Assembly (NCBI GenBank): GCA_014730115.1 | Contig: WJIU01000028.1 | Span: forward strand, 1-43,477 | Direction of reading: 5' to 3' | Source of the DNA: Microcaldota archaeon | GTDB taxonomy: Archaea; Micrarchaeota; Micrarchaeia; Anstonellales; Bilamarchaeaceae | Length of the DNA: 43,477 bases | Part shown: one piece after another, positions 24,198 to 32,367 of the stretch | How positions within the stretch are numbered: the first letter of the stretch is position 1 | How the letters are laid out: each line of letters opens with the position of its first letter | Notes under the pieces: generated by a model | Told to the model about the DNA's origin: nothing | The model's database searches: none | The model's input: the letters and a program-made list of their open reading frames with translations, nothing else | Program-made: the position numbers and the translations under genes

Positions 24198-24217
24198 CTA
24201 ACAGGCAAATGCGTCCT

Positions 24218-25825
24218 ATGCTGGGTAAGACTCGTTTTATTGTGATTGCTGGCTCTATCATGTCGGGCCTGGGAAAGGGAATAGTGACTTCTGCAATTTC
24301 AAAGCTCCTCCAGTCCAGGGGATACAGGGTGGTGCCCATTAAGTTTGACGGCTACCTTAACGTTGACTGCGGGACTATGAACCCGTTCCGCCATGGGGAG
24401 GTGTTTGTGCTGGATGACGGAAGGGAGGTTGACATGGACTTCGGAACCTATGAAAGGTTCCTGAACCAGCCAATGACCGGGCTTTCCTCCATAACCGGAG
24501 GCTCCCTTTTCCAGACAATCATTGAAAAGGAGAGAAAGGGGGAGTACCTGGGAAGGGATGTCCAGTTCGTGCCCCACCTTACCGATGAAATAAAAAGAAG
24601 GTTCAGAAAGGTTGCTGAGGAAAACCAGGCGGACGCGGTCCTGATAGAGATTGGCGGGACAGTTGGCGACCTAGAGAACGGGTATGTGCTGGAGGCTGCA
24701 AGACAGCTTAACTTTGAAAGGGAGAATGTGGCGTTTGTCCAGCTTACTTATGTCCCGAGCCTGAGCCCCGGGGAGCAGAAAACCAAGCCCACCCAGCATG
24801 CCACCAGGCTGCTCCAGAGCCTGGGGATTCAGCCGGATATCATTATCGCAAGAGAGCAGGAAAGGCTCAGCAGCGAGGCAAGAAAAAAGATAAGCCTCTA
24901 CTGCAACATAGACGAGGAAGCAGTGATAGACGACCCGGTGCTGAAGACGGTTTATGAGCTCCCTCTCGTGCTTGAGAAGCAAAACATCTATGCACAGCTT
25001 TCCAAAAAGCTTGAGCTGGAAAAGGAAAGAAAAGCAGACCTGAAAGAATGGAAGAGCAGGGTAAACCGCATAATCAAGCCGAAAGACAAGCCGGTAAGGG
25101 TTGCAATAGTGGGAAAGTATACTGCAGTGAAGGACGCCTATGTAAGTGTCAAGGAAGCGCTGGTGCACAGCGCAGCAGAGAACAACTGCGGGATTGAAAT
25201 AGGCTGGATTGAGGGTACCGACCTGGAGAAGCTTAAAAATCCCGCCCACATCCTTTCCGAATACGACGGAATCGTGGTGCCGGGAGGATTTGGAAGCAGG
25301 GGGATAGAGGGAAAGATAAGCTCAATAAAATACGCGAGGGAGAGCAACGTTCCTTTCCTGGGCTTGTGCCTGGGCCTGCAGCTCATGGTTGTGGAGTATG
25401 CGCGAAATGTTGCAGGCATGAAAGAGGCCAACTCTGCTGAGTTTGACAAAAAGACCGAATACCCGGTGATTGGCCTGCTTCCCGAGCAGCAGCAGATATC
25501 AAAAATGGGAGGGACCATGAGACTGGGGGCATATGAATGCCATCTGAAAAAAGGGACAATTGCATACAATGCCTACAAAAAAGAAGTGATATCCGAAAGG
25601 CACCGGCACAGGTATGAAGTCAACCCCGATTATGTGCCCGGGCTGGAGGAGGCAGGCCTGGTGATATCGGGCGTGCACCCCAAGCACAACATAGTTGAAA
25701 TCACTGAATGGAAAGAAGGGTTCGGGGTTGCGACCCAGCCGCATATTGAGCTCAAGAGCAGGCTGGAAAGGCCGGCGCCCATATTCGTGGAATTCATCAG
25801 GGCATGCAAAAAGAAGGCAACTTGA
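24218..25825 (+). CDS. pyrG: CTP synthase
   Basis: CTP synthase aminates UTP to CTP using glutamine and ATP. The synthetase domain shows the P-loop GSIMSGLGKG, the FDGYLNVDCGTMNPFRHGEVFVLDDG block and IGGTVGDLE. The glutaminase domain has GGFGSRG, the nucleophile in GLCLGLQLM, and the His/Glu pair in ATQPHIELKSR (QFHPEFKSR in most homologues, with both catalytic residues kept). At 535 residues it is full length. The start at 24218 (MLGKTRF) is chosen from promoter spacing and the position of the first strand; ATG 24209 would add three residues. Confidence 0.95.
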   Translation: MLGKTRFIVIAGSIMSGLGKGIVTSAISKLLQSRGYRVVPIKFDGYLNVDCGTMNPFRHGEVFVLDDGREVDMDFGTYERFLNQPMTGLSSITGGSLFQTIIEKERKGEYLGRDVQFVPHLTDEIKRRFRKVAEENQADAVLIEIGGTVGDLENGYVLEAARQLNFERENVAFVQLTYVPSLSPGEQKTKPTQHATRLLQSLGIQPDIIIAREQERLSSEARKKISLYCNIDEEAVIDDPVLKTVYELPLVLEKQNIYAQLSKKLELEKERKADLKEWKSRVNRIIKPKDKPVRVAIVGKYTAVKDAYVSVKEALVHSAAENNCGIEIGWIEGTDLEKLKNPAHILSEYDGIVVPGGFGSRGIEGKISSIKYARESNVPFLGLCLGLQLMVVEYARNVAGMKEANSAEFDKKTEYPVIGLLPEQQQISKMGGTMRLGAYECHLKKGTIAYNAYKKEVISERHRHRYEVNPDYVPGLEEAGLVISGVHPKHNIVEITEWKEGFGVATQPHIELKSRLERPAPIFVEFIRACKKKAT

Positions 25826-25852
25826 AACGAAACGCAGCAGCAACTTTGCCAC

Positions 25853-25858
25853 AAAAAA
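25853..25858 (-). terminator. T6 tract after tRNA-Val
   Basis: A run of six T on the minus strand lies 5 nt after the tRNA 3' end (TTCTCTTTTTT), the oligo-T form used for termination in archaea. It lies between the convergent pyrG and tRNA genes. Confidence 0.45.
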
Positions 25859-25863
25859 GAGAA

Positions 25864-25964
25864 TGGGCCCACGCGGGATCGAACCGCGAATCTCTACCAT
25901 GTCAAGGTAGCGTCTTAACCATTGCCGCCGCCTTTTCCTGAAAGGCGGATTCGACTATGGGCCC
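25864..25964 (-). tRNA. tRNA-Val (GAC) with D-loop insertion/intron
   Basis: The acceptor arms GGGCCCA/TGGGCCC, the anticodon arm CTACC-TTGACAT-GGTAG (anticodon GAC, valine), the T arm CGCGG-TTCGATC-CCGCG and discriminator A are all perfect. No CCA is encoded. The D arm is 44 nt instead of about 17. It contains a hairpin, CCGCCTTT-CAGGA-AAAGGCGG, placed between the 5' D-stem (GTC) and the GGTT of the D-loop. Removing about 27 nt restores a standard D arm, so a non-canonical D-loop intron is the likely reading. A relaxed bulge-helix-bulge can be drawn with 3-nt bulges AAT and GCG, but that form would cut out only about 20 nt, so the splice sites are unresolved. Confidence 0.85.
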
Positions 25965-25997
25965 GGCAACAAGCAAGAGATTTCTATGGGAGCTGGA

Positions 25998-26006
25998 TTT
26001 TATAAA
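25998..26006 (-). promoter_or_regulatory. TATA box for tRNA-Val
   Basis: ATTTATAAA on the minus strand lies about 38 bp from the mature tRNA 5' end, predicting a primary transcript start near 25976 and a 12-nt leader for RNase P. Between 25965 and 26104 I see nothing else apart from this promoter. Confidence 0.5.
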
Positions 26007-26104
26007 TCATTCTCCGGGGCATGCAGATTGCCGGGCTTATGTCATCCGGCGGGATGCAGAAAAGAAGAAGCATAATCCTGAAGGCGTGCTCCGGGGGAAC
26101 AAAG

Positions 26105-26389
26105 TCATCCGGAGCGCAGCCGGTCATGGAATGCATAGGTTTTCTCCCACCCCCTTTGTATAATATCGGGATTTCCAATCCTGTAGAATGCCTGCCTTGC
26201 AAGATTGCGTACAGTATAGGCAGGGTCGTGCTCGGACACATACTGCAGGGAAAGCCTGGCGAGATGGGCATCATGGTGATGAATGAGGCGCGCCAGCTCC
26301 TTTATGGCCTCCTTTCTTTTCATTATCCTTTTGCTGGAGAGCTTGTGGAGTGATTTCTTTATCCTGTCTTTCATAATAATATTCACCAT
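26105..26389 (-). CDS. small HEAT-like helical protein
   Basis: This 94-residue basic helical protein has a repeat-like core, KEAIKELARLIHHHDAHLARLSLQYVSEHDPAYTVRNLARQAF, which reads as two HEAT-type hairpins. It starts directly after the stop of the large helical gene upstream (ATG 26389, with ATG 26374 as the alternative), so the two are co-translated neighbours and may bind each other. No family can be named. Confidence 0.6.
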   Translation of the reverse strand: MVNIIMKDRIKKSLHKLSSKRIMKRKEAIKELARLIHHHDAHLARLSLQYVSEHDPAYTVRNLARQAFYRIGNPDIIQRGWEKTYAFHDRLRSG

Positions 26390-28162
26390 TCATTTTTTGC
26401 TGCCGGCGGGACCGGCAATGTCTTCCAGAGTCCTTGAAACCCGGTCCAGCACCTTCGAAGGGGCCTGCTGTATTGTGTCTTTCAGGGAAGGGGCATCGTC
26501 CAGGGGAGGCATGCCTGAGCCAGTTACCTTGATTCCGGCCCTGGCCAGTTTTTTCAGGGTTTCTTCCGCCTTTTTCCTCTGCCTGCGCCTCTCTTCTTCG
26601 CTTTCCCCTCCCGGACTGACATAGATGTCTGCCATTTCAACTGCCGTCTCAATCATGATTGGGCGTATGAACGGCGCGGCAGTCCGGTAGATGTGGATGA
26701 GTTTTTCGGCTGCCCCAAAAGGCTGGTCGCCGGCCATCTGGAGCTTTTCCTTGCAGTCCGCAATATCAACAAACATGTGGGCGTCTGCTGCCAGCCGCCT
26801 GTCCCCGCTTTCAAGGGCCATTGTTTCCGCAGCTTTCACAATTTCGGACGGAATGTCATCCAGAAATGCTGCAATGGCCAGCCCTTCGGAAACCATCCGC
26901 GGGTTTTCATCTTTGAGCAAGAGGTCGACAAAGTCCAGCCTGGCGGAGGTCTCGCTTTTTGCAATCAGAAGGTCAGCCCGCCTGGTGTTTTTCATAAGCG
27001 CTTTGGTGCACACCGGCTCCCCATCAGAGGCCGCCTCATCCCGGGAAGCAACCAGCAGATTCTGGACCAGCTCCTTTAGCTGGAGGTCAGAGCGGCCCCG
27101 GGCAAGTCCGGAGGCCTCCATCTGCCCCCTTATGCAGAGGCCTTCTATGGCCTCTTCAGGGTTGCTGCTCTCTGCCATCCGGGATGCATCGCTGTGGTAT
27201 TCCTGCAGCAGGGGAAGAAGGAACTTCCTGCCGGCCTTTATCATGTTAATGACTGCGTTCACTGCCTTGCCCCTTGTTTCTTCCTTTTCATAGGCCTGTT
27301 TTATCTTTGCCATATCCGCCAGGTCGGAAACCAGGGTTTTCATTACCCTGTCTTCTGCGGGATTCAGGGTGTCAATAAAATCATCAATCTCTTCAGGCTC
27401 CATGTAGGCCGCAACCTGCATTCCCCTTATTCTTGTTATTCTGTCGTCGCTTTCTGCCATGGATTTGAGGAATTCGGTTTTCCTGGGCGAGCTGCTTGCC
27501 GCAACCGCCAGGTCAAGCGGCGATATCTCCTTTTTCAGCCTGGCAAGCAAAATCCCCCAGCCGGAGTCCGGGCCGTTTCTGCCCTTTTCCAGCATCAGTG
27601 TGGCGGCCATGCCCATGGTCGACGGGTCCCTGGCCGCCTGCCTCCAGAATTTTTTGTTCTGGTAGTCAAGCCTGCCAAGTGCAAGCACGCATGCGGAGCG
27701 CACATCCGAATGCTGCAGGTGGCCGCCGTCAGGGTCGGTTGAGCAGACAATCTTTTCTAGAGATTCGGCGGTTTTGGCATAGTTCCCGGCATCAAATTCA
27801 CGCACAGCAGAGATTCTGCTTACCGCATCTGCAACAAAGCCTGCCAGAACATGGATTCGGTGGGCCCGGAAAGAGCTTTCAAAGGGAACGGCAACACATT
27901 CCTCAAGCCCGTCCTGGACTGCAAGAAGGATGTTTTCCTGGGCCTCAGGCTCCTGCCCCTCAAAAAGTGAAAGCAGCCGGTCATACTTTTCAGCAGACCT
28001 TCCGTTGCTGGATGCACAGGCAGCTTCAAGAAGATTCAGTATTTTCTGGGGCTCCCTGCTTTTTTTCCAGCGCTCAATCATCCCCATCTTTTGGGGGTAG
28101 TCCTTTTTCCCGGGCTTGCTCTTTTTCTGGCCATGGATTTGTTTCGCGGTCATGAAAGTCAC
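26390..28162 (-). CDS. large helical-repeat (HEAT/ARM-like) protein, unknown
   Basis: This 590-residue soluble protein is predicted to be almost wholly alpha-helical, with repeated Leu/Ala-rich helices separated by short turns (for example DVRSACVLALGRLDYQNKKFWRQAA and ENPRMVSEGLAIAAFLDDIPSEIVKAAETMALESGDRRLAADAHMF, read as short segments). This suggests an alpha-solenoid scaffold. The N-terminus is Lys-rich and the C-terminus has a charged stretch (GGESEEERRRQRKKAEE). No catalytic motif is seen. It may start at 28162 or 28153. It is paired with the small HEAT-like gene downstream. Confidence 0.65.
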   Translation of the reverse strand: MTFMTAKQIHGQKKSKPGKKDYPQKMGMIERWKKSREPQKILNLLEAACASSNGRSAEKYDRLLSLFEGQEPEAQENILLAVQDGLEECVAVPFESSFRAHRIHVLAGFVADAVSRISAVREFDAGNYAKTAESLEKIVCSTDPDGGHLQHSDVRSACVLALGRLDYQNKKFWRQAARDPSTMGMAATLMLEKGRNGPDSGWGILLARLKKEISPLDLAVAASSSPRKTEFLKSMAESDDRITRIRGMQVAAYMEPEEIDDFIDTLNPAEDRVMKTLVSDLADMAKIKQAYEKEETRGKAVNAVINMIKAGRKFLLPLLQEYHSDASRMAESSNPEEAIEGLCIRGQMEASGLARGRSDLQLKELVQNLLVASRDEAASDGEPVCTKALMKNTRRADLLIAKSETSARLDFVDLLLKDENPRMVSEGLAIAAFLDDIPSEIVKAAETMALESGDRRLAADAHMFVDIADCKEKLQMAGDQPFGAAEKLIHIYRTAAPFIRPIMIETAVEMADIYVSPGGESEEERRRQRKKAEETLKKLARAGIKVTGSGMPPLDDAPSLKDTIQQAPSKVLDRVSRTLEDIAGPAGSKK

Positions 28163-28265
28163 ATATATAATGTGCCAGAAAGTGTTTTTAAATGTTGTTA
28201 TTTATGGAGAACCGGGTGCAAAAGGATTAGAATATTGCAGGTTGAAATGAAATAGGGTTAATTCT
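28163..28265. promoter_or_regulatory. divergent promoter region of the helical-repeat gene and aIF5B
   Basis: This is an AT-rich gap of 103 bp. On the minus strand TATATAATG lies inside CACAT-atata-ATGTG (an imperfect palindrome near 28168-28182), and a further TATA-like TTTAAAAAC is near 28192. Rightward elements for aIF5B are weaker (GAATATTG near 28230). No ORF or RNA signature is seen. Confidence 0.35.
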
Positions 28266-30011
28266 ATGAAATTCACAAGATCACCAATAATATGTCTTCT
28301 GGCCCATGTAGACCACGGCAAGACCACCCTTCTGGACAGCATCCGGGGAAGTGCAGTGGCAAAGAAGGAGGCTGGCGGGATAACCCAGATGATTGGCGCC
28401 AGCTATGTCACCAGGAAGGAGATTAACCTGCTTGCAGAGGACATCGCCCGTAAAATGAATATCGAGCTGACAATTCCGGGGCTTCTTTTCATTGATACTC
28501 CCGGGCATGAAGCATTCACCACCCTCCGGGACCGCGGGGGGAGCCTTGCCGACCTTGTCATCCTCCTGGTTGACATCAACCAGGGGTTCCAGCCCCAGAC
28601 CGTGGAAAGCATCAAGATACTCAAGGAGCACAAAACCCCCTTCATAGTTGCTGCCAACAAGGTAGACATGCTGGGGGGATGGAAAAGCTACGACACCCCT
28701 TCTTTTCTTGATTCCCATTCCAAGCAGCCCGAGCACATAAGGGAAAGGCTGGACGAAAAGATATATGGGCTGATGGGCAGCATTTCCAAATACGGCTTTG
28801 ACAGCGAAAGGTTTGACCGCATCTCTGATTTCTCCAAGCAGATTGCAATAGTGCCGATTTCAGCAAGGACCGGGGAGGGGCTAAGCGAGCTGCTGGTTCT
28901 TATAGGCGGGCTCAGCCAGAAGTTTCTGGGGGACCGGCTGGAAATAGATGAACGCGGCAGAGGCAAGGCAAGCGTGATTGAAGTCAAGGATGAGAAGGGC
29001 CTCGGAACCACGGTGGATGTTATTGTATATGAGGGAATCCTCAGAAAAAATGATGCAATCGCCTACATGACCAACGACGGGATAAGAAGAACAAAAATCA
29101 GGAGCCTGCTGGAGCCCAACCTGGGCGGAAAGGACAAATACACCTATGTTGACGAGGTGGTGGCTGCGGCAGGCGTAAAAATCCTTGCCCCGGAGCTGGA
29201 AGGCGCTATTCCGGGCTCTCCGCTTGAGGCCATAACCGACTTTGAAACCCAAAAGGAAAGCATTGAAAGGCAGTTCAAGAGCATAATATTCAGCAAAAGC
29301 GAGGAGGCCGGAGTCATCCTCAGGGCAGACAGCCTGGGCTCTATAGAGGCGCTGCTCAAAGTCCTGAGGGATGCCGAAATCAAGGTAAAGGAAGCCTCGG
29401 TTGGAAACGTTACCCACAAGGATGTCATGGCCGCAGGGGCGGTTGCCAGCCAGGAAAAGCTGCTGGGAGCGGTTATGGCCTTCAATGTCAGGATTCTCAA
29501 TGAGGCCTGGGAGGAAAGCAGGAACAGCAAGGTGCCGATATTCTACAGCGACATAATCTACAGGCTGGTTGAGCACTACAAAGACTGGGTGAAGGAGCAG
29601 CAGGAAAAGATGAGAAAGGAGGCGCTGCTCAAAATGACCTGGCCAGGCAAGCTGAAGGTGCTGTCCGGCTATGTGTTCAGGGCATCCAAGCCGGCTATTT
29701 TCGGGGTGGACGTCCTGGAAGGAAGAATAAAGAAGACCTACCGGCTCATGAACAGGGACGGGGAGGTAGTGGGCCAGATAAGGGAAATCCAGAAGGAGAA
29801 GGAGAAGGTTGAGCAGGCAAAGGCCGGAGACCAGCTTGCGATATCCTGCGATGGCATTACCATCGGAAAGAACGTGGGGAAGGGCGATGTGCTTTTCACC
29901 TACATGACCAAGGACGAGCTGGACCGGTGGACAGAGAAGCAGGACATGCTGAGCGAAGAGGAAAAGCGGGTCTTTGCAGAGATTAAAAAAATACTGACAA
30001 GATATTTCTGA
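28266..30011 (+). CDS. infB: translation initiation factor aIF5B (IF-2 family)
   Basis: This GTPase promotes ribosomal subunit joining and initiator tRNA placement. G1 is AHVDHGKTT (near residue 13), G3 is DTPGHEAF, G4 is AANKVD and G5 is SARTGEG. The domains after the GTPase match the archaeal/eukaryotic IF5B form, ending near EEKRVFAEIKKILTRYF. At 581 residues it is typical for archaea. No intein is present. The next gene starts 8 bp after its stop. Confidence 0.95.
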   Translation: MKFTRSPIICLLAHVDHGKTTLLDSIRGSAVAKKEAGGITQMIGASYVTRKEINLLAEDIARKMNIELTIPGLLFIDTPGHEAFTTLRDRGGSLADLVILLVDINQGFQPQTVESIKILKEHKTPFIVAANKVDMLGGWKSYDTPSFLDSHSKQPEHIRERLDEKIYGLMGSISKYGFDSERFDRISDFSKQIAIVPISARTGEGLSELLVLIGGLSQKFLGDRLEIDERGRGKASVIEVKDEKGLGTTVDVIVYEGILRKNDAIAYMTNDGIRRTKIRSLLEPNLGGKDKYTYVDEVVAAAGVKILAPELEGAIPGSPLEAITDFETQKESIERQFKSIIFSKSEEAGVILRADSLGSIEALLKVLRDAEIKVKEASVGNVTHKDVMAAGAVASQEKLLGAVMAFNVRILNEAWEESRNSKVPIFYSDIIYRLVEHYKDWVKEQQEKMRKEALLKMTWPGKLKVLSGYVFRASKPAIFGVDVLEGRIKKTYRLMNRDGEVVGQIREIQKEKEKVEQAKAGDQLAISCDGITIGKNVGKGDVLFTYMTKDELDRWTEKQDMLSEEEKRVFAEIKKILTRYF

Positions 30012-30019
30012 GTTGATGT

Positions 30020-31030
30020 TTGATGATAATTGGACTGACCGGAGAGAATTGCGCCGGAAAGAGCACTGTAGCGGAGTACCTGATGAAGAAAAGCTTCTAC
30101 TACTATTCCCTTTCCGACGTAATAAGGGAAGAGCTGAAGGCAGGGGGAAAGCCCATCACCCGGGAAAACCTGATTGAAAAGGGCAATGCCCTGCGGGAAA
30201 GGCACGGCCCGGGGGTTCTTGGGAGAAAGGTTTCAGAAAAGATGCATGAGGACAAGAACTATGTGGTTGATTCCATCCGCAACCCTGCCGAAGTAGAGGA
30301 GCTTAGGAAATCGGGCAGGTTCTTTTTGTTTTATGTCACCGCCCCTCCGGACATCAGGTTTGAAAGAATCAAAAAAAGGCACCGGGAGGAAGACCCCCAG
30401 ACATACGAAGCTTTCCTGGAGATAGAGAAGCTTGAGATGGAGAACCAGGACCGGACAAAGCAGAACCTTAGTGAAACGTTCAAGGCAGCCGACAAGAAGG
30501 TAACCAATGATAGCGGGTTCCGGGAGCTTTACGACCGCGTCAACGCCGCACTGGCCGAGGTTTCCGATGAGTTTAAGCTTGAAAGGCCGAGCTGGGACGA
30601 GTATTTCATGAGGATAGCAAAGGTGGTGGCGTCAAGGAGCAACTGCATAAAGAGAAAGGTTGCGGCAATAATCGTCAGGGACAAGAGGATTGTGTCTACC
30701 GGCTACAATGGCACCCCCAGGGGAACCAGAAACTGCAATGAAGGGGGGTGCCCCAGGTGCAATAATTTTTCAGATTCCGGCCAGGGGCTGGAGGACTGCT
30801 TCTGCAGCCATGGAGAAGAGAATGCAATAGTGCAGGCCGCCTATCACGGGATAAGCATAAAAGGCGGTACAGTCTACACCACATTCTCGCCGTGCCTGAT
30901 ATGCACAAAGATGATTATCAATGCCGGCATAAGGGAAGTTGTATACAACGTGGACTACCCCATAAAGGATGCCCCCCTTAAGCTGCTGAAAGAGGCAGGG
31001 GTGAAGGTAAGGCAGCACAAGGTGGAATGA
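30020..31030 (+). CDS. P-loop kinase-like / dCMP deaminase fusion
   Basis: The N-terminal part (about 1-180) is a nucleotide-kinase-like P-loop domain: IGLTGENCAGKST with Lys 14, a lid-type basic region near 117-123, and DSIRNPAE. The C-terminal part (about 190-336) is a zinc deoxycytidylate deaminase: HGEE (His 264, catalytic Glu 266) and PCLIC (Cys 292 and 295), with an extra Cys/His-rich insert (CNEGGCPRC... CFCSHG). It would make dUMP for thymidylate synthesis. The same order is found in fungal Dcd1-type deaminases and in bacterial antiphage AvcD proteins. It follows aIF5B and overlaps the next small gene. Confidence 0.85.
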   Translation: MMIIGLTGENCAGKSTVAEYLMKKSFYYYSLSDVIREELKAGGKPITRENLIEKGNALRERHGPGVLGRKVSEKMHEDKNYVVDSIRNPAEVEELRKSGRFFLFYVTAPPDIRFERIKKRHREEDPQTYEAFLEIEKLEMENQDRTKQNLSETFKAADKKVTNDSGFRELYDRVNAALAEVSDEFKLERPSWDEYFMRIAKVVASRSNCIKRKVAAIIVRDKRIVSTGYNGTPRGTRNCNEGGCPRCNNFSDSGQGLEDCFCSHGEENAIVQAAYHGISIKGGTVYTTFSPCLICTKMIINAGIREVVYNVDYPIKDAPLKLLKEAGVKVRQHKVE

Positions 31031-31299
31031 TGGCAGAAGAAGAAAAGAGTCCACTGCGGATTCGCTCGCTGGCGCTTTCCCTTACTGCGGAATTCCTGCT
31101 GGTCATCGGGGTGATAATGGCCCTGCTGGGCATTGCCCAGTTCACTACCGACTTTTTGGGGGTAGAGGGGTCGGGGGAAATGCTGGCAGGCATCTTCCTG
31201 ATTGTTTTGGCGTTCGTCATCCTCTTCCGCTCAAAGGCGATGATTTCAGGGAAAAAAGGCAGGAAAAAAGAAAAAGAGCCTTCCGAAGACTATCGCTAG
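31027..31299 (+). CDS. small two-helix membrane protein
   Basis: This 90-residue protein has two hydrophobic helices (about 18-40 and 52-69) and a basic C-terminal tail (SGKKGRKKEKEPSEDYR). No family is recognised. The ATG at 31027 overlaps the deaminase stop (ATGATGG), so translation is probably coupled; the second ATG at 31030 is equally possible. Its association with the deaminase is by position only. Confidence 0.6.
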   Translation: MMAEEEKSPLRIRSLALSLTAEFLLVIGVIMALLGIAQFTTDFLGVEGSGEMLAGIFLIVLAFVILFRSKAMISGKKGRKKEKEPSEDYR

Positions 31300-31372
31300 A
31301 TGCCATTGTGTATCCGGCGGTGCTAGGAAATGCCCGGTCCACGGCAACCCTTTAAAAACATCAACGCATTGC

Positions 31373-31380
31373 TTATAAAT
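31373..31380 (+). promoter_or_regulatory. TATA box of the C/D sRNA
   Basis: TTATAAAT is centred about 25 bp before the first base of the box C/D RNA terminal stem (31401). This supports independent transcription of the sRNA. A second A/T-rich element (TTTAAAAAC, near 31351-31359) lies further upstream. Confidence 0.6.
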
Positions 31381-31400
31381 CTCGACTGAGAGATATCCAT

Positions 31401-31462
31401 GGCAACGATGAAGATACCGTCCCAGTCCGAACGATGATGACAAGAGTAGCTGCTGAGTTGCC
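31401..31462 (+). ncRNA. box C/D guide sRNA
   Basis: The 62-nt element is closed by a perfect 6-bp terminal stem, GGCAAC (31401-31406) with GTTGCC (31457-31462). In order it shows C box ACGATGA (one mismatch to RUGAUGA), a 15-nt guide, D' box CCGA (31427-31430), C' box ATGATGA (31434-31440), a 12-nt guide and D box CUGA (31453-31456). This is the standard archaeal 2'-O-methylation guide layout. The D' guide (TACCGTCCCAGT) is complementary, with one G-U pair, to ACUGGGGCGGUA in the 23S P-loop. The fifth nucleotide upstream of D' then pairs with the equivalent of E. coli G2251. The target of the D guide (CAAGAGTAGCTG) is not identified. Confidence 0.8.
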
Positions 31463-31512
31463 ACGATACAATTTATTAGCCTACTGTTCCAATATGAAAA
31501 CGGGAGGTAAAT

Positions 31513-32256
31513 ATGAAGCTAGTTGTACAAGATGCTCCAGCACTGAAAGCTGCAATTGACTCGATTGTCTGCCTCGTCGAAGAAGGCATGTTTGAAATCA
31601 AGGAAGATGGCATGTATTTCAGGGCCATGGACCCGTCCCAGATATCCATGATTTCATTCCACATGCCCAAAGAGGCGTTTGTGGAATACAGCATTCCGGA
31701 GGAAATGAAGCTTGGGGTCGATATCGGGCAGTTGGCAAACGTGCTCTCCAGGGGCAAGAAAGGGGAAAGCGCAGAGCTGGCCACCGAGGAAGGCAGGCTG
31801 ATAATCAGGTTTGCGGGAGAAAAGCACAAAAGGACATTCAAGGTTCCGCTCATCGAGACAGGGGACCGGATTCAGAAGGAGCCCAAAATCGACTTCGGAA
31901 ACTATGCCAGGGTAAAGGCTGATGCAATCAAGGAAACGCTGAAGGATGCCAAGCTGCTCAGCTCCCACGTCAGGCTGATGCTGGCCCCTGAGCTTTTCGG
32001 CGTGGATGTCAAGGGCGACAGCGGAGACCTGAAAGCCGAGTTCCAGAAAGGCAGCAACGAGGTTGCGGAGATAAACACTGATAAGGGGGCAAGGGCCACG
32101 TTCCCGCTTCAGTACCTGGAAGACATGGTCAAGGCCACCAACTCGTCGTCCACAGTCACTGTCCACCTGGAAACCGACAAGCCCCTCAAGCTGGAATACG
32201 ACATAGAAGGGGCCAGGGTAACGTACTATCTTGCTCCGAGGATAGAAACCGAATAG
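31513..32256 (+). CDS. pcn: DNA polymerase sliding clamp (PCNA)
   Basis: PCNA is the trimeric ring that tethers replicative polymerase and repair enzymes to DNA. The 247-residue protein shows the archaeal clamp blocks MDPSQISMISFHMP, a central VDIGQLANVLSRGKKGE segment, the loop before the second half and the C-terminal YYLAPRIE. Length and N-terminus are normal. GGGAGGT lies 6 nt before ATG, so this gene uses a ribosome-binding site rather than a leaderless start. It follows the C/D sRNA. Confidence 0.96.
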   Translation: MKLVVQDAPALKAAIDSIVCLVEEGMFEIKEDGMYFRAMDPSQISMISFHMPKEAFVEYSIPEEMKLGVDIGQLANVLSRGKKGESAELATEEGRLIIRFAGEKHKRTFKVPLIETGDRIQKEPKIDFGNYARVKADAIKETLKDAKLLSSHVRLMLAPELFGVDVKGDSGDLKAEFQKGSNEVAEINTDKGARATFPLQYLEDMVKATNSSSTVTVHLETDKPLKLEYDIEGARVTYYLAPRIETE

Positions 32257-32309
32257 CCCTGTCGTGATGAAACAAACATTTATATACGTGTGGTGGCATA
32301 AAATATACA

Positions 32310-32325
32310 TTCGTAGAAATACGAA
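32310..32325 (+). promoter_or_regulatory. 5' leader hairpin with GAAA tetraloop
   Basis: TTCGTA-GAAA-TACGAA is a perfect 6-bp stem closed by a GNRA tetraloop. A TATA box (TTTATATA, about 32279-32285) predicts transcription starting within a few bases of 32310, so the hairpin would cap the 5' end of the mRNA. The gene start is at 32368, with GGAGA 7 nt before ATG. Confidence 0.45.
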
Positions 32326-32367
32326 CAGACCAGTAGGAACCATCACATAGGATATGGAGATGCGAAG

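Noticed and set aside
24158..24217. Longer pyrG N-terminus from ATG 24158
   Set aside because: It would include the TATA box in the coding region and add residues absent from the CTP synthase family.
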